Source: Pleomorphomonas carboxyditropha (GTDB lineage: Bacteria; Pseudomonadota; Alphaproteobacteria; Rhizobiales; Pleomorphomonadaceae). Taken from it: a stretch of DNA of 64,000 nt. The notes beneath the pieces are model-generated. The model saw nothing but the letters and a program-made list of their open reading frames with translations, made no database searches and was not told the origin of the DNA. The stretch covers positions 95,567 to 159,566 of the forward strand of contig NZ_NQVN01000012.1 in assembly GCF_002770725.1 (NCBI RefSeq), written 5' to 3'. Position 1 is the stretch's first letter; each line of letters begins with the position of its first letter. Below are positions 26,245 to 34,953 of the stretch, in pieces. The position numbers and the translations under genes were made by a program.

Positions 26245-27045
26245 TCACGGGCGCGGATAGCTGCCGGCGTAGCCCATCAGCGTCGAAACCTCCCGGGCGA
26301 TGGCCAGCACCGATGCGACGATGTGGTCGCGCCTGGCCTTGTCCTGGTACTGCTCGACATGGCCGGTGACGCCGAGGGCGCCGACGCAGCGATCGTGGCT
26401 GTCCCAGATGGCACCGGCGACGCAGCCGATGCCGCGGGCGAACTCCTCGATGTCGGTGGCGTAGCCCTGCTGGCGCGACTGGCCGATGGCTTCGGTCAGC
26501 GCCTTGGCGTCGCAGATGGTGTTCCTGGTCTTCCGCTGGAGATTTTCGGGAACCAGCACGTCCTCGAGCTCGCCGGGCGTCAGGTAGGAACAGATGATCT
26601 TGCCGGCGGCGCTGACGTTGATCGGGATGTAGCTGTGCAGCGGCGCGACGATCGACACCGGCTCCTTCGGCAGCGCCTGCTCGATGTACATCACCGAGCC
26701 GGCCTTGAGGATGGCGAGCTGCGCCGTCTGCCCCGTGCGCTCGGCAAGGTCGAGCAAGGGCATGCGCGCCACCGAATGGAGCGAGTGGTTGAGCTGGTAG
26801 AACTGGACCAGTTGGAAGAGCTTGTTGCCCGGCTGGTAGAACTGCTGCGACAGGTTGATCTCGTCGAGATAGCCGCGCTGCACCAGCGTCTTGATCAGGC
26901 GGAAGGCCGAGGCCGAGGGAATCGACAGCGCCTTGGAAAGCTCCTTCATGCTGACCGGCTGGCTGGCTTCCACGACGTATTCCAGCACGCTCAGTCCCCG
27001 ATCGAGGGCGGGGGCGTCCGAGGTGACTTCCGGATTGGCGTTCAT
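26245..27045 (-). CDS. IclR-family transcriptional regulator
   Basis: The protein has 266 residues from ATG 27045 (RBS AGAGGGAA). The winged helix is LDRGLSVLEYVVEASQPVSMKELSKALSIPSASAFRLIKTLVQRGYL, and the effector domain holds VAPLHSYIPINVSAAGKIICSYL and GYATDIEEFARGIGCVAGAIWD. It lies between the transporter genes and the isomerase gene, both of which have a TTCACATATGAA word upstream. It probably represses or activates both units in response to the transported sugar or a derivative. Confidence 0.88.
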   Translation of the reverse strand: MNANPEVTSDAPALDRGLSVLEYVVEASQPVSMKELSKALSIPSASAFRLIKTLVQRGYLDEINLSQQFYQPGNKLFQLVQFYQLNHSLHSVARMPLLDLAERTGQTAQLAILKAGSVMYIEQALPKEPVSIVAPLHSYIPINVSAAGKIICSYLTPGELEDVLVPENLQRKTRNTICDAKALTEAIGQSRQQGYATDIEEFARGIGCVAGAIWDSHDRCVGALGVTGHVEQYQDKARRDHIVASVLAIAREVSTLMGYAGSYPRP

Positions 27046-27281
27046 TTGACGTTGTTCCCTCTGCGCCCTGGAAGGGCGACTACCCGACGCTCCCGCCCGG
27101 CGCGATTCAATCACAGATACCAGCCACTTGCCTGCGATGCACCGTCAATCGACCGCGGCGGCGGGGCCTTTGCCGGCTATCCGGCAGCGGCCGGATCGCA
27201 ACCCTCTCGCGCAGCATCCGCCGGACTTCACCGGCGAAGCCGATACCGATGAACGTCGATGGAGTCTATTCCGATTTCATA

Positions 27282-27294
27282 TTCATATGTGAAA
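27282..27294 (+). promoter_or_regulatory. candidate IclR operator upstream of the isomerase gene
   Basis: TTCATATGTGAAA is the exact reverse complement of TTTCACATATGAA; its 12-bp core is identical to the site at 21974-21985. It sits about 45 bp before the isomerase start codon, in an AT-rich promoter-like stretch. Confidence 0.65.
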
Positions 27295-27335
27295 TATCTT
27301 TTTCATTAGCGAAAAGCAAGAACCAGGAGGAAACA

Positions 27336-28748
27336 ATGGTTAGCAGGCCGAAAATCGGCATCATCGGCTTCTCCGACGGAGAGCCGGCGGTTCACGAACA
27401 GCTCAAGGCGATCGTGCAGAAGCAGGTGGATTCCATCGTCGCCGAGGTGAACGCCCTAGACGTGATGGATCTCGTCACGGCTTCGACGCTGGTCAATTCG
27501 CCGGCGACGGCGAAGACCACCGCCCTCGAAATGATCGCCCAGGGCGTCGACGGCGTCATCTTCTCCTACGGCGTCTTTTCCTTCCCGAACTTCTCGGCGA
27601 TCGCCGCGCAGTTCCTGAAGATGCCCTGCCTGCTGATGGCCAATCTCAATCCGGACTGGCCGGGCATGGTGTCGATGCTGGCGAGCGGCGGCGCGCTCAA
27701 CCAGCTCGGCATCCAGCATTTCCGGGCGGCCGGCGACATCCACGACCCGGAAGTGCGCGACAAGGTCGTCAGCTTCGCCCGCTCTGCCCATGTCGTCGGC
27801 AAGCTGCGCGGCTCGACCTACGGACTGGTCGGCGGCCGCAGCCTCGGCATGTACAGCGCCACCGTCAGCATGCAGGACTGGCAGCAGAAGTTCGGCATCG
27901 ACGTCGAGCACGTCGACCAGTCGGAAATCGTCCGGCTGGCCGAGGAAGTGCCGGCCGACAAGGTCGAGAAGGCTTTCGCCTGGCTCACCGAGAACGTCAA
28001 GGAGATCAGGTACGACGGCGTCCAGTTGACGCCCGACAAGCTCAAGCGCCAGATCCGCCACTACGAGGCGACCAAGCGGCTGGCCGCCGAGAAGAGCCTC
28101 GATTTCGTCGGCGTCAAATGCCACTACGAGCTCAGCCGGCACCATTGCACCCAGTGCATCAGCGCCGCCTTCATGAACGATCCCTACGACTGGGACGGCC
28201 CCAAGGAGCCGATGGCCTTCGCCTGCGAAGCCGACTCCGACGCCGGCCTGACCATGCAGATCCTGAAGCTTTTGACCGACAGTCCGGTGCTGTTCATGGA
28301 CGTCCGTCACTGGGACGCCGAGCGCGGCGTCATGGTGTTCTGCAACTGCGGCTCGGAATCGACCTACTACGCGACCGGCAGCGACGACTACAAGGCCAAC
28401 CTCGGGAAGACGACGCTCTACCCCGCCCTCGGCATCTATTCGGGCGGCGGTTGCCACGTCAATCTGATGACGCACGCCGGCAAGGCCACCATCGCCCGCC
28501 TCTGCCGCAAGAACGGCGCCTATCGCATGACCATGTTCGACGCCGAATTCGTCGAGCTGCCGGACGAGGTGATGAAGGAGACCACCGAGGAGTGGCCGCA
28601 CGTCTTCGCCAAGCTGCCGTTCGACTATCGGAAGTTCATCGACAAGTTCGACGCCAACCACTGCCACGCGGTCTACGGCAGCCACATCGAGGATATCTCG
28701 AAGGTCTGCGCCATGCTCGGCATCGAGCTCGACATTCTCTCCGCCTGA
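27336..28748 (+). CDS. L-fucose/L-arabinose-isomerase-fold sugar isomerase
   Basis: The protein has 470 residues from ATG 27336 (RBS AGGAGG); an upstream in-frame start at 27249 would span the operator. The N-terminus (IGIIGFSDGEPAVHEQL) and body (LVGGRSLGMYSATVS, VGVKCHYELSRHHCTQCISAAFMND, ACEADSDAGLTMQILKLLT, GGGCHVNLMTHAG) match the FucIase/L-fucose-isomerase-like superfamily, where the Glu and Asp of the ACEADSD region bind Mn2+. Expected reaction is aldose-ketose isomerisation of the sugar imported by the 22.5-26.1 kb transporter. The specific sugar cannot be read from sequence. Confidence 0.8.
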   Translation: MVSRPKIGIIGFSDGEPAVHEQLKAIVQKQVDSIVAEVNALDVMDLVTASTLVNSPATAKTTALEMIAQGVDGVIFSYGVFSFPNFSAIAAQFLKMPCLLMANLNPDWPGMVSMLASGGALNQLGIQHFRAAGDIHDPEVRDKVVSFARSAHVVGKLRGSTYGLVGGRSLGMYSATVSMQDWQQKFGIDVEHVDQSEIVRLAEEVPADKVEKAFAWLTENVKEIRYDGVQLTPDKLKRQIRHYEATKRLAAEKSLDFVGVKCHYELSRHHCTQCISAAFMNDPYDWDGPKEPMAFACEADSDAGLTMQILKLLTDSPVLFMDVRHWDAERGVMVFCNCGSESTYYATGSDDYKANLGKTTLYPALGIYSGGGCHVNLMTHAGKATIARLCRKNGAYRMTMFDAEFVELPDEVMKETTEEWPHVFAKLPFDYRKFIDKFDANHCHAVYGSHIEDISKVCAMLGIELDILSA

Positions 28749-28749
28749 A

Positions 28750-28857
28750 GCATCCGCCCGAAAAGTTGCAGGCTTTTCGGACCAAGCGGATGCGTGAAAC
28801 AAAAACCTGACGCATCCGCCCGAAAAGTTGCAGACTTTTCGGACCAAGCGGATGCGT
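28750..28857. repeat. tandem pair of nested-palindrome units, period 62 bp
   Basis: Unit 1 begins at 28750, unit 2 at 28812. Each is a double stem: outer GCATCCGC/GCGGATGC, inner CCGAAAAG/CTTTTCGG around a TTGCAG loop. The two units differ mainly at one loop base and in the linker. They resemble the CCGAAAAGT-type palindromic units widespread in Rhizobiales intergenic regions. Located right after the isomerase stop, they may also work as transcript-end structures. The rest of the gap to 28990 shows nothing else. Confidence 0.75.
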
Positions 28858-28989
28858 GAAACAAGACCAACGCGATCCGACCGGCTCCACCCGGCCGGAT
28901 CGTTCTTTTCAAGGAGCCTCTTCCCCGTTTGCCTCGACGCAGCCGCGTGATTACATCAGCGGCAGCTTCTATCGGCAGCCGGAGACAGC

Positions 28990-29448
28990 ATGACCGCAAC
29001 CGACGCGCCGCGACGCGGCATTCCCATGGGATCGATCGACGAGGACAACATCCGCGCGCTGGTCCATGGCTTCTACGGCAAGGTGATGGCCGATCCGGAC
29101 CTTGCCGCCATCTTCGGCCGCGAGATCGAGAAAAACCAGTGGCCTGCCCACTTGGAGAAAATGTGCGCCTTCTGGTCGTCGGTGCTGCTGCGCTCGGGCC
29201 GCTACGACGGCCGGCCGATGCGGCCGCACCTCATGATCCCCGACATCGAGGACCGGCATTTTCAGCGCTGGCTGACGCTGTTCGCCGAAACGGCGCGTCG
29301 GGTGTTCGACGAGCGCGATGCCAACGGCGTCATCGCCACCGCCGAGCGCATCGGCCACAACTTCCGCCTCGCCCGCGCCCAGAACCGGGGGCTGGACAGC
29401 ACCGGCCTCGAGATGATCCGCGCCGAGCCGGCCGGTGATATGGCATAG
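28990..29448 (+). CDS. group III truncated hemoglobin
   Basis: The protein has 152 residues. It carries the trHb3 features RALVHGFYGKVMADPDLAAIF (helix A/B), WPAHLEKMCAFWSSVLLRSGRYDG (helices C-E) and RPHLMIPDIEDRHFQRWLTLF, in which the HFQRW His is the expected proximal haem ligand. A single-domain globin of this type binds O2 or NO; roles in micro-oxic or nitrosative conditions are known for some family members. It stands alone between two sugar operons. Start at 28990 is chosen for the family start; a second Met at residue 13 is a possible alternative. Confidence 0.88.
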   Translation: MTATDAPRRGIPMGSIDEDNIRALVHGFYGKVMADPDLAAIFGREIEKNQWPAHLEKMCAFWSSVLLRSGRYDGRPMRPHLMIPDIEDRHFQRWLTLFAETARRVFDERDANGVIATAERIGHNFRLARAQNRGLDSTGLEMIRAEPAGDMA

Positions 29449-29506
29449 CCGCGGGTCCGCTCGCCCCCCCGAGAACCGCACGCTCTTCCCGGACATGCCT
29501 GGCCCG

Positions 29507-30388
29507 TCAGCGTTCGTTCTCGGGGGTCGCCACCAGTTTGGCGGCGGCGGCGTTTGCCGCTTCGAGTGCCACGCGTATGCCTTTGCCCTGCGCCAGCCCG
29601 GCCGCCAGGACGCCGATGAACTCGTCGCCGGCGCCGTGGGTGCTGACCAGCCTGACCGGTATTGCCGGCAGGGCGTAGGGCGCTTCGCCGGCGCCCGCAT
29701 AGACCAGTCCGTCGCCGCCGAGCGTCACCACGACGTGGGGGAACCGTCCGGCGAGTTCGGCGGCAACCGCCAGCGCGTCGGACGGGCCGGCGACCGCCCG
29801 GCCCGACACGTCGGCGGCCTCGACGGCGTTGACCACCAATATGTCGATCTGGCGCTGCAGGGCGTCGGACAGCGGCCGGGCCGGCGCGGCGTTGAGCAGG
29901 ACGCGGCCGCCGGCCGCCCGCGCCGCGGCGGCGATGGCGGCGTTGGCAGCGTCCGGAACCTCGTTCTGCAGCACCAGCACGCCGGTCCGGGCGAGAAGAT
30001 CGGCCGCGGCGGCGACATCGGCCTCGCCGAGCGACAGATTGGCGCCGGAGACGATCACCGCGCCATAGTCGCCGTCGGCGTCGAAGATCGCCACCGACAT
30101 GCCGCTGCCGGCCGAGCCGAGGGTGCGCACGCGGCTCCGGTCGACGCCGCGCCTGTCGAGATTGGCGACAAGCGCCCGGCCGAAGTCGTCGTCGCCGACC
30201 GCGCCGATCATCGCGGCGGGAACACCGGCCCGGGCCGCCGCCACCGCCTGGTTGCCGCCCTTGCCGCCGCATTTCGGAAACCAGGCCGAGCCGGCCAGCG
30301 TCTCGCCCTTGCGCGGGCGGTCGGGGCTGTCGACCATGATGTCGTAGTGAAGGCTTCCGAAGACGGTCACGAGCGGCCTGGCGGTCAT
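29507..30388 (-). CDS. ribokinase-family (PfkB) sugar kinase
   Basis: The protein has 293 residues. The first PfkB signature is GGKGGNQAVAAARAG near residue 42, and the C-terminal active-site loop is STHGAGDEFIGVLAAGLAQG with the catalytic Asp of GAGD. Typical ribokinase has DTTGAGDTF, so the phosphate-binding turn is slightly altered. The start overlaps the RpiR stop (ATGA). As last gene of the receptor-ATPase-permease-RpiR operon it probably phosphorylates the imported sugar. Confidence 0.85.
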   Translation of the reverse strand: MTARPLVTVFGSLHYDIMVDSPDRPRKGETLAGSAWFPKCGGKGGNQAVAAARAGVPAAMIGAVGDDDFGRALVANLDRRGVDRSRVRTLGSAGSGMSVAIFDADGDYGAVIVSGANLSLGEADVAAAADLLARTGVLVLQNEVPDAANAAIAAAARAAGGRVLLNAAPARPLSDALQRQIDILVVNAVEAADVSGRAVAGPSDALAVAAELAGRFPHVVVTLGGDGLVYAGAGEAPYALPAIPVRLVSTHGAGDEFIGVLAAGLAQGKGIRVALEAANAAAAKLVATPENER

Positions 30389-31260
30389 GGCATCCTGTCT
30401 TTGCGTTTGGAGTTCACGGCCGACATGGTCCGCTGGAGGTTCTGTTCGGCGGCGCGATAGTTGCGCTGGGCGACGGCGACGAACACCGCGTCCATGATGT
30501 TGAGCTGGGCGATGCGGGCGGCGGCGTTCTCGCCCATCAGCGGCGAGCCCTGGGCCGTCGAGCACAAGACGACATCGGCGATCTGGGCCAGCGGCGAGGT
30601 GTCGTAGTTGGTGACGGCGATCGAGCGGGCGCCGTTCTTGCGGGCGAGCTGGACGGCCTCGATCACGGCGGTGGTGTTGCCCGAGTGCGAGAAGGCCACC
30701 ACGACGTCGTCGCCTCCCAGGAGCGACGCCGACATCAGCATCATGTTGGCGTCGTCGTAGACGGCGCTGCGAATGCCGATCCTGAGGAACTTGTGCGCGA
30801 CGTCGCGGGCGATCTGCGCCGAGCCGCCGACGCCGTAGAAGTCGCGCTGCCGCGCCCGGTGGATGAGGTCGGCGGCCCGGTCGAAGGCCGCGACATCGAG
30901 GATGGCCAGCGTTTCCTGGAGCGCGTGGATCGACGTATGGAACACCTTCTGGATGATCTCTTCCGAGGTGTCGTCCGGGGACAGCTCCTGGTGCATTTCC
31001 GAGGTGGGAAGCTGGTTGTAGAGGGCGACGGCGTTGCGGAATTCCCTGAAGCCGGCGAAGCCCAGCTTCTTGGTGATCTTGACCACCATGGCCTCGGAGA
31101 CGCCGGCCTCGCCGGCGATCTCCTTCAGCGTCGTGTCTTCGTTGAAATCCCTCAGCCCGAACACCGTATCGACCACCTTGGCTTCGAGCGGCGTCAACAG
31201 CGGCATCATCATGCGGATGCGCGGACCCACGGACTTCAGGTCAAGACTGCCGGTGTTCAT
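30385..31260 (-). CDS. MurR/RpiR-family regulator with SIS domain
   Basis: The protein has 291 residues. N-terminal HTH_6: TPLEAKVVDTVFGLRDFNEDTTLKEIAGEAGVSEAMVVKITKKLGFAGFREFRN. C-terminal SIS domain: RDFYGVGGSAQIARDVAHKFLRIG and VVVAFSHSGNTTAVIEAVQLARKNGA, the phosphosugar-binding fold. It is encoded inside the sugar operon between permease and kinase with 4-bp overlaps on both sides, so it is co-expressed with its likely targets. Candidate sites are the GTGAAGT words at 35989-36263. Confidence 0.9.
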   Translation of the reverse strand: MNTGSLDLKSVGPRIRMMMPLLTPLEAKVVDTVFGLRDFNEDTTLKEIAGEAGVSEAMVVKITKKLGFAGFREFRNAVALYNQLPTSEMHQELSPDDTSEEIIQKVFHTSIHALQETLAILDVAAFDRAADLIHRARQRDFYGVGGSAQIARDVAHKFLRIGIRSAVYDDANMMLMSASLLGGDDVVVAFSHSGNTTAVIEAVQLARKNGARSIAVTNYDTSPLAQIADVVLCSTAQGSPLMGENAAARIAQLNIMDAVFVAVAQRNYRAAEQNLQRTMSAVNSKRKDRMP

Positions 31261-32246
31261 CCTCTACCCCTGGTCATGCGATCGATGATCATTGCGACGA
31301 GGATAATAAGGCCGGTGGCGAGCAGTTGATAGAACGCCTGAACGTTCATCAACGTCAGTCCGTTGCGCATGGCGCCGAGGATGATGGCGCCGAGCAGCGT
31401 GCCGACGATCGAGCCCTTGCCGCCCATCAGCGAGGCGCCGCCGATGGCCGAGGCGGCGATGGCGTCGAGCTCCCAGAGGTTGCCGAGGATCGGCTCGGCG
31501 GCGCCGAGGCGGCCGATCAGGATCGACGCGGTCAGCGCCGCCAGGAAGCCGGAGATGACGTAGGCGGCGATCTTGGTCAGGGCGATCGGCACGCCGGCGA
31601 TATAGGCCGCTTCCTCGTTGCCGCCGACCGCCAGGAGATACTCGCCGAGCGGCGTCTTCTTGAGGATGATCCAGGCGATCACGGCGACGACGGCGACGAT
31701 GATGATCGGCGAGGGAACGCCGAGCACGGCGCCGTTGAAGATGGCGCGATAGCCGGCGGGAATGCCGAGCACCGGGTTGCCGCCGGTGTAGATCAGCGCC
31801 AGCGCCCGGTAGGTGGAAAGCGTGCCGAGCGTGACGATGAACGGCTGCAGACCGACCACCGCCACGAAGACGCCGTTGATCAGGCCGCAGAGGGCGCCGA
31901 GCGCCAGGCCGGCCAGGATGGCCAGCGGCACCGGCACGCCGGAGAGCAGCAGCGAGCCGGAGATGACGGCCGACAGCGCCGCCGTCGGTCCGACGGAGAG
32001 GTCGATGCCGCCCGACACGATCACCAGCGTCATGCCCAGGGCGAGGCAGGCGTTGAGGCTCGACTGCTGCAGGATGTTGAGAAGGTTGCGCTCGGAAATG
32101 AAGCCGGGGGCGAGCAGCGCGAAGACCGCGAGGATGACGACGAGGCCGATCAGCGTGCCGGCATCGCGCAGGGCAAGCGTGCGCAGACCAAACCGCGATG
32201 AACCTTCGGCACCATTGCCATGGGAGAGAGACGACATGAGGGGCAC
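31257..32246 (-). CDS. sugar ABC transporter permease (RbsC family)
   Basis: The protein has 329 residues; GTG 32246 or ATG 32237 may be the start. The family signature is LGMTLVIVSGGIDLSVGPTAALSAVI, followed by CGLINGVFVAVVGLQPFIVTLGTLSTYRA and the ATPase-contact loop WELDAIAASAIGGASLMGGKGSIVGTLLGA. About 8-10 membrane helices. The start is only 3 bp from the ATPase stop codon and the end overlaps rpiR. Confidence 0.9.
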   Translation of the reverse strand: MPLMSSLSHGNGAEGSSRFGLRTLALRDAGTLIGLVVILAVFALLAPGFISERNLLNILQQSSLNACLALGMTLVIVSGGIDLSVGPTAALSAVISGSLLLSGVPVPLAILAGLALGALCGLINGVFVAVVGLQPFIVTLGTLSTYRALALIYTGGNPVLGIPAGYRAIFNGAVLGVPSPIIIVAVVAVIAWIILKKTPLGEYLLAVGGNEEAAYIAGVPIALTKIAAYVISGFLAALTASILIGRLGAAEPILGNLWELDAIAASAIGGASLMGGKGSIVGTLLGAIILGAMRNGLTLMNVQAFYQLLATGLIILVAMIIDRMTRGRG

Positions 32247-32249
32247 CCG

Positions 32250-33773
32250 TCAGGACTGGGAGGTGGACCGGCCGGCGTAGCCGGGAATGGCATGGGCGAC
32301 GATTGCCTGCTCGGTGAGGCCGTCGCTCGAAAGCTCGGCGGCCAGCTCGCCCTCGCGCATCACCAGCACGCGGTCGGACAGGCGGATCACCTCGGGCAAC
32401 TCCGAGGAGACGACGATGATCGAATGCCCCTCGGAGGCCAGCCGCTCGATCAGGGCGTGGATCTCCGACTTGGCACCGACGTCGATGCCGCGCGTCGGCT
32501 CGTCGAACAGCAGGATCTGGCTGTCGGCGGCCAGCCAGCGGGCGATGATGCCCTTCTGCTGGTTGCCGCCGCTGAACAGGCGGATCGGGCGGTCCGGCAG
32601 GAACGGCCGGAGGTTGACGCCCTTGAGATGCCGTTCGGCCACCTTGTCGAGTTTGCGCCGGGCGATCAGGCCGCCGGACGTGTAGCGCTTGAGCGACGGC
32701 AGGCCGAGGTTGCTGGTCATCGAGCGGAGCGGAATGATGCCCTCGCGCTTGCGCTCCTCCGGGCAGAGGCCGACACCGGCGGCGATCGCCTCGCGCGGGC
32801 TGCGGAAGGTGACCGGCTTGCCGTCGATGGCGAGCGTGCCGGCGGAGCGGCGGTCGGCGCCGGCGATCAGGCGCAGCAGTTCCGAGCGGCCCGAGCCGAC
32901 CAGGCCGGCGATGCCCAGCACCTCGCCCTTGTGCAGGCGGAAGGAGATGTTGCGCACCCGCGACACCGCCGAGCCGAGGCCGTTCGCCTCCAGCTTGACC
33001 TCGTCGGTCGCGAACGACCGGTGGGGCTCCTGGCTGAGTTCGCGCCCAACCATCAGCGAGACGATTTCCTTCTGGTCGACGCCGGCAAGGGCGCGCATTC
33101 CGACCACGGCGCCGTCGCGCATGATGGTGGCGCGGTGACCGATGCGGAACACCTCGTCCATCTTGTGCGAGACATAGATGATGGAAACGCCACCGGCCGC
33201 GAGATCGGCGACGATTTCGGCCAGGCGATCGAACTCGCTCGGCGTCAGGCTGGACGTCGGCTCGTCCATGGCGATGATGCGCGCCTCGTCGAGCAGCGCG
33301 CGGGCGATCTCGACGATCTGGCGCTGCGCCACCTTCAGCGTGCGGATCGGCGCGGCCGGATCGATCGACGGGTCGATGCGGGCGAGCGCGGCGGCGGCCC
33401 GCCTCTCCTGCCCAGCGCGATCGACGACGAGGCCGCCGAGCCGCGTCAGTTGATGGCCGAGGAACATGTTCTGCGCCACCGTCAGGTGCTGCACCTGCTG
33501 CAATTCCTGGTGAATCATGGCGATGCCGGCGGCACGCGCCTGGATCGGCTTGCGCAGGACGAGTTCGCGGCCGTCGACCAGCACCTTGCCGGCGGTCGGA
33601 CGCAGCCCGCCCGACAGGATGCGCAGCAACGTCGACTTGCCGGCGCCGTTTTCGCCGAGCAGCGCGTGGATTTCGCCGGCGGCGACCTCGAAGGTGACGT
33701 CGGAAAGGGCGCGCACGCCGGGAAATTCCTTGGTCACCCCTTCGAAGCGCAGACGGGGCACGGACTGGCTCAT
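32250..33773 (-). CDS. sugar ABC transporter ATPase (RbsA/MglA type)
   Basis: The protein has 507 residues from ATG 33773 (RBS CCGGAGGAAAG); a TTG one codon earlier is less likely. Domain 1: Walker A GENGAGKST, Walker B IIAMDEPTSSLTPSE, signature region LKVAQRQIVEIARAL. Domain 2: degenerate Walker A (GLVGSGRSELLR), signature FSGGNQQKGIIARWL, Walker B ILLFDEPTRGIDVGAK. This is the standard RbsA pattern and contrasts with the paralogue at 23683, whose second Walker B is Asn-Asn. Confidence 0.92.
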   Translation of the reverse strand: MSQSVPRLRFEGVTKEFPGVRALSDVTFEVAAGEIHALLGENGAGKSTLLRILSGGLRPTAGKVLVDGRELVLRKPIQARAAGIAMIHQELQQVQHLTVAQNMFLGHQLTRLGGLVVDRAGQERRAAAALARIDPSIDPAAPIRTLKVAQRQIVEIARALLDEARIIAMDEPTSSLTPSEFDRLAEIVADLAAGGVSIIYVSHKMDEVFRIGHRATIMRDGAVVGMRALAGVDQKEIVSLMVGRELSQEPHRSFATDEVKLEANGLGSAVSRVRNISFRLHKGEVLGIAGLVGSGRSELLRLIAGADRRSAGTLAIDGKPVTFRSPREAIAAGVGLCPEERKREGIIPLRSMTSNLGLPSLKRYTSGGLIARRKLDKVAERHLKGVNLRPFLPDRPIRLFSGGNQQKGIIARWLAADSQILLFDEPTRGIDVGAKSEIHALIERLASEGHSIIVVSSELPEVIRLSDRVLVMREGELAAELSSDGLTEQAIVAHAIPGYAGRSTSQS

Positions 33774-33832
33774 CAATACTTTCCTCCGGTGGACACCGGC
33801 CGGATGGCCGGCCGGCGTCCATCTTTAGAGAC

Positions 33833-34894
33833 TTACTTCTTCTCGTCTTCGATCAGCACGGCGCGCAGGTCGTCGCCGGCCTCCTGATAGCGGGCGACGT
33901 TGTCCTTGGTGATCAGCGCCTGCGGCGTCGACACGACGCGCGGCAGGGCCTGGCCGGAAACGAGGCGCAGCGCCGTCTCCATGGCCACCTCGCCGGTCAG
34001 CACCGGGAAGCTGTCGACGGTGCCGGTCAGCTCGCCGGCCTTGATCGAGGCGTAGGCGTCAGAGATGCCGTCGGTGCCGAACACCGCCACCTTGTCGGCA
34101 AGGCCGGCGGCCTTGACCGCCTCGACGACGCCGAGGGCCATGCCGTCGTTGTTGCAGTAGAAGCCGACGAGGTCGGGATGCTGCTGCAGGATGTTGGTGG
34201 CCGCGTCATAGGAAGTCTGGCGATCCCAGTTGCCGGGAACCGAGGCGACCACTTCGAACTTGTCGGATTCGCCGGTGATCGTCGCCTTGAAGCCGTCGGT
34301 GCGCTGCACGGCGGCATAAACGCCGGCCTGGCCCTCGATCACCGCTACCTTGCCGCCGTCCGGCCGGTTCTGGATGAACCAGTGGGCGACGCGCACGCCG
34401 TTGTCGCGCTGGACGTTGCCGACATAGTGCTCGGCGCTGGGTATCACCGCGTCGTTGACGTTGACGACGGGAATGTTGGCGGCCTTGGCCTGCTCCATCA
34501 TCGGCTGCAGGTTGGCGTCGGTCTGCGGCGACACCAGCAGCACGTCGTAGCCCTGCGTGATCAGGCCCTCGGCGATGGTCAGCTGGCCGAGCTGATCGCC
34601 TTCGCTCTGGGCGGCCTGATAGACCACCGACACGCCGGTCTTGTCGGCATATTTCTGATAGCCCTCGCCGAGCGACCGCCAGTATTCGTTGGTCAGCGTC
34701 TTGGAGACGCCGCCGACGCGCAGACCGGACTTCAGCGCCGGCAGCGGGCCGAACTTGGCGTCGAGATCGGACCAGACGATACGGTCCTTCTCGGTGTCGG
34801 AATTGAGCGGGGCAAGCTCGGCCGCCCAGGCCGCTCCGGCCATGAACGCCAGGGCGACCGTGGCGCAGACCGTCGATCTGAAAATGGTCCTCAT
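33833..34894 (-). CDS. sugar ABC transporter solute-binding protein (RbsB family)
   Basis: The protein has 353 residues from ATG 34894, which has GGGAGG 9 bp upstream; ATG 34903 would abut that RBS. Signal peptide: TVCATVALAFMAGAAWAAE. Body: LRVGGVSKTLTNEYWRSLGEGYQKYADKTG, GYDVLLVSPQTDANLQPMMEQAKAANIPVVNVND and VGFYCNNDGMALGVVEAVKAAG, a Peripla_BP_4 receptor. An extra segment of about 30 residues precedes the first strand (DTEKDRIVWSDLDAKFGPLPALKSG). It is the second gene of the operon. Confidence 0.9.
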   Translation of the reverse strand: MRTIFRSTVCATVALAFMAGAAWAAELAPLNSDTEKDRIVWSDLDAKFGPLPALKSGLRVGGVSKTLTNEYWRSLGEGYQKYADKTGVSVVYQAAQSEGDQLGQLTIAEGLITQGYDVLLVSPQTDANLQPMMEQAKAANIPVVNVNDAVIPSAEHYVGNVQRDNGVRVAHWFIQNRPDGGKVAVIEGQAGVYAAVQRTDGFKATITGESDKFEVVASVPGNWDRQTSYDAATNILQQHPDLVGFYCNNDGMALGVVEAVKAAGLADKVAVFGTDGISDAYASIKAGELTGTVDSFPVLTGEVAMETALRLVSGQALPRVVSTPQALITKDNVARYQEAGDDLRAVLIEDEKK

Positions 34895-34953
34895 AGTCTT
34901 CATCCTCCCATCGGGTAAAAGGGCAGCCGGCGCCGTCCTCGGCGCCGACGGGT

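Noticed and set aside
25264..27252. ORF including a GTG start with fair RBS at 26155 after the permease
   Set aside because: Sequence after 26155 has no recognisable content and soon overlaps the IclR gene antisense; treated as noise.
29459..29506. Possible small gene between globin and ribokinase
   Set aside because: Fewer than 60 bp between convergent stops; no start with RBS.
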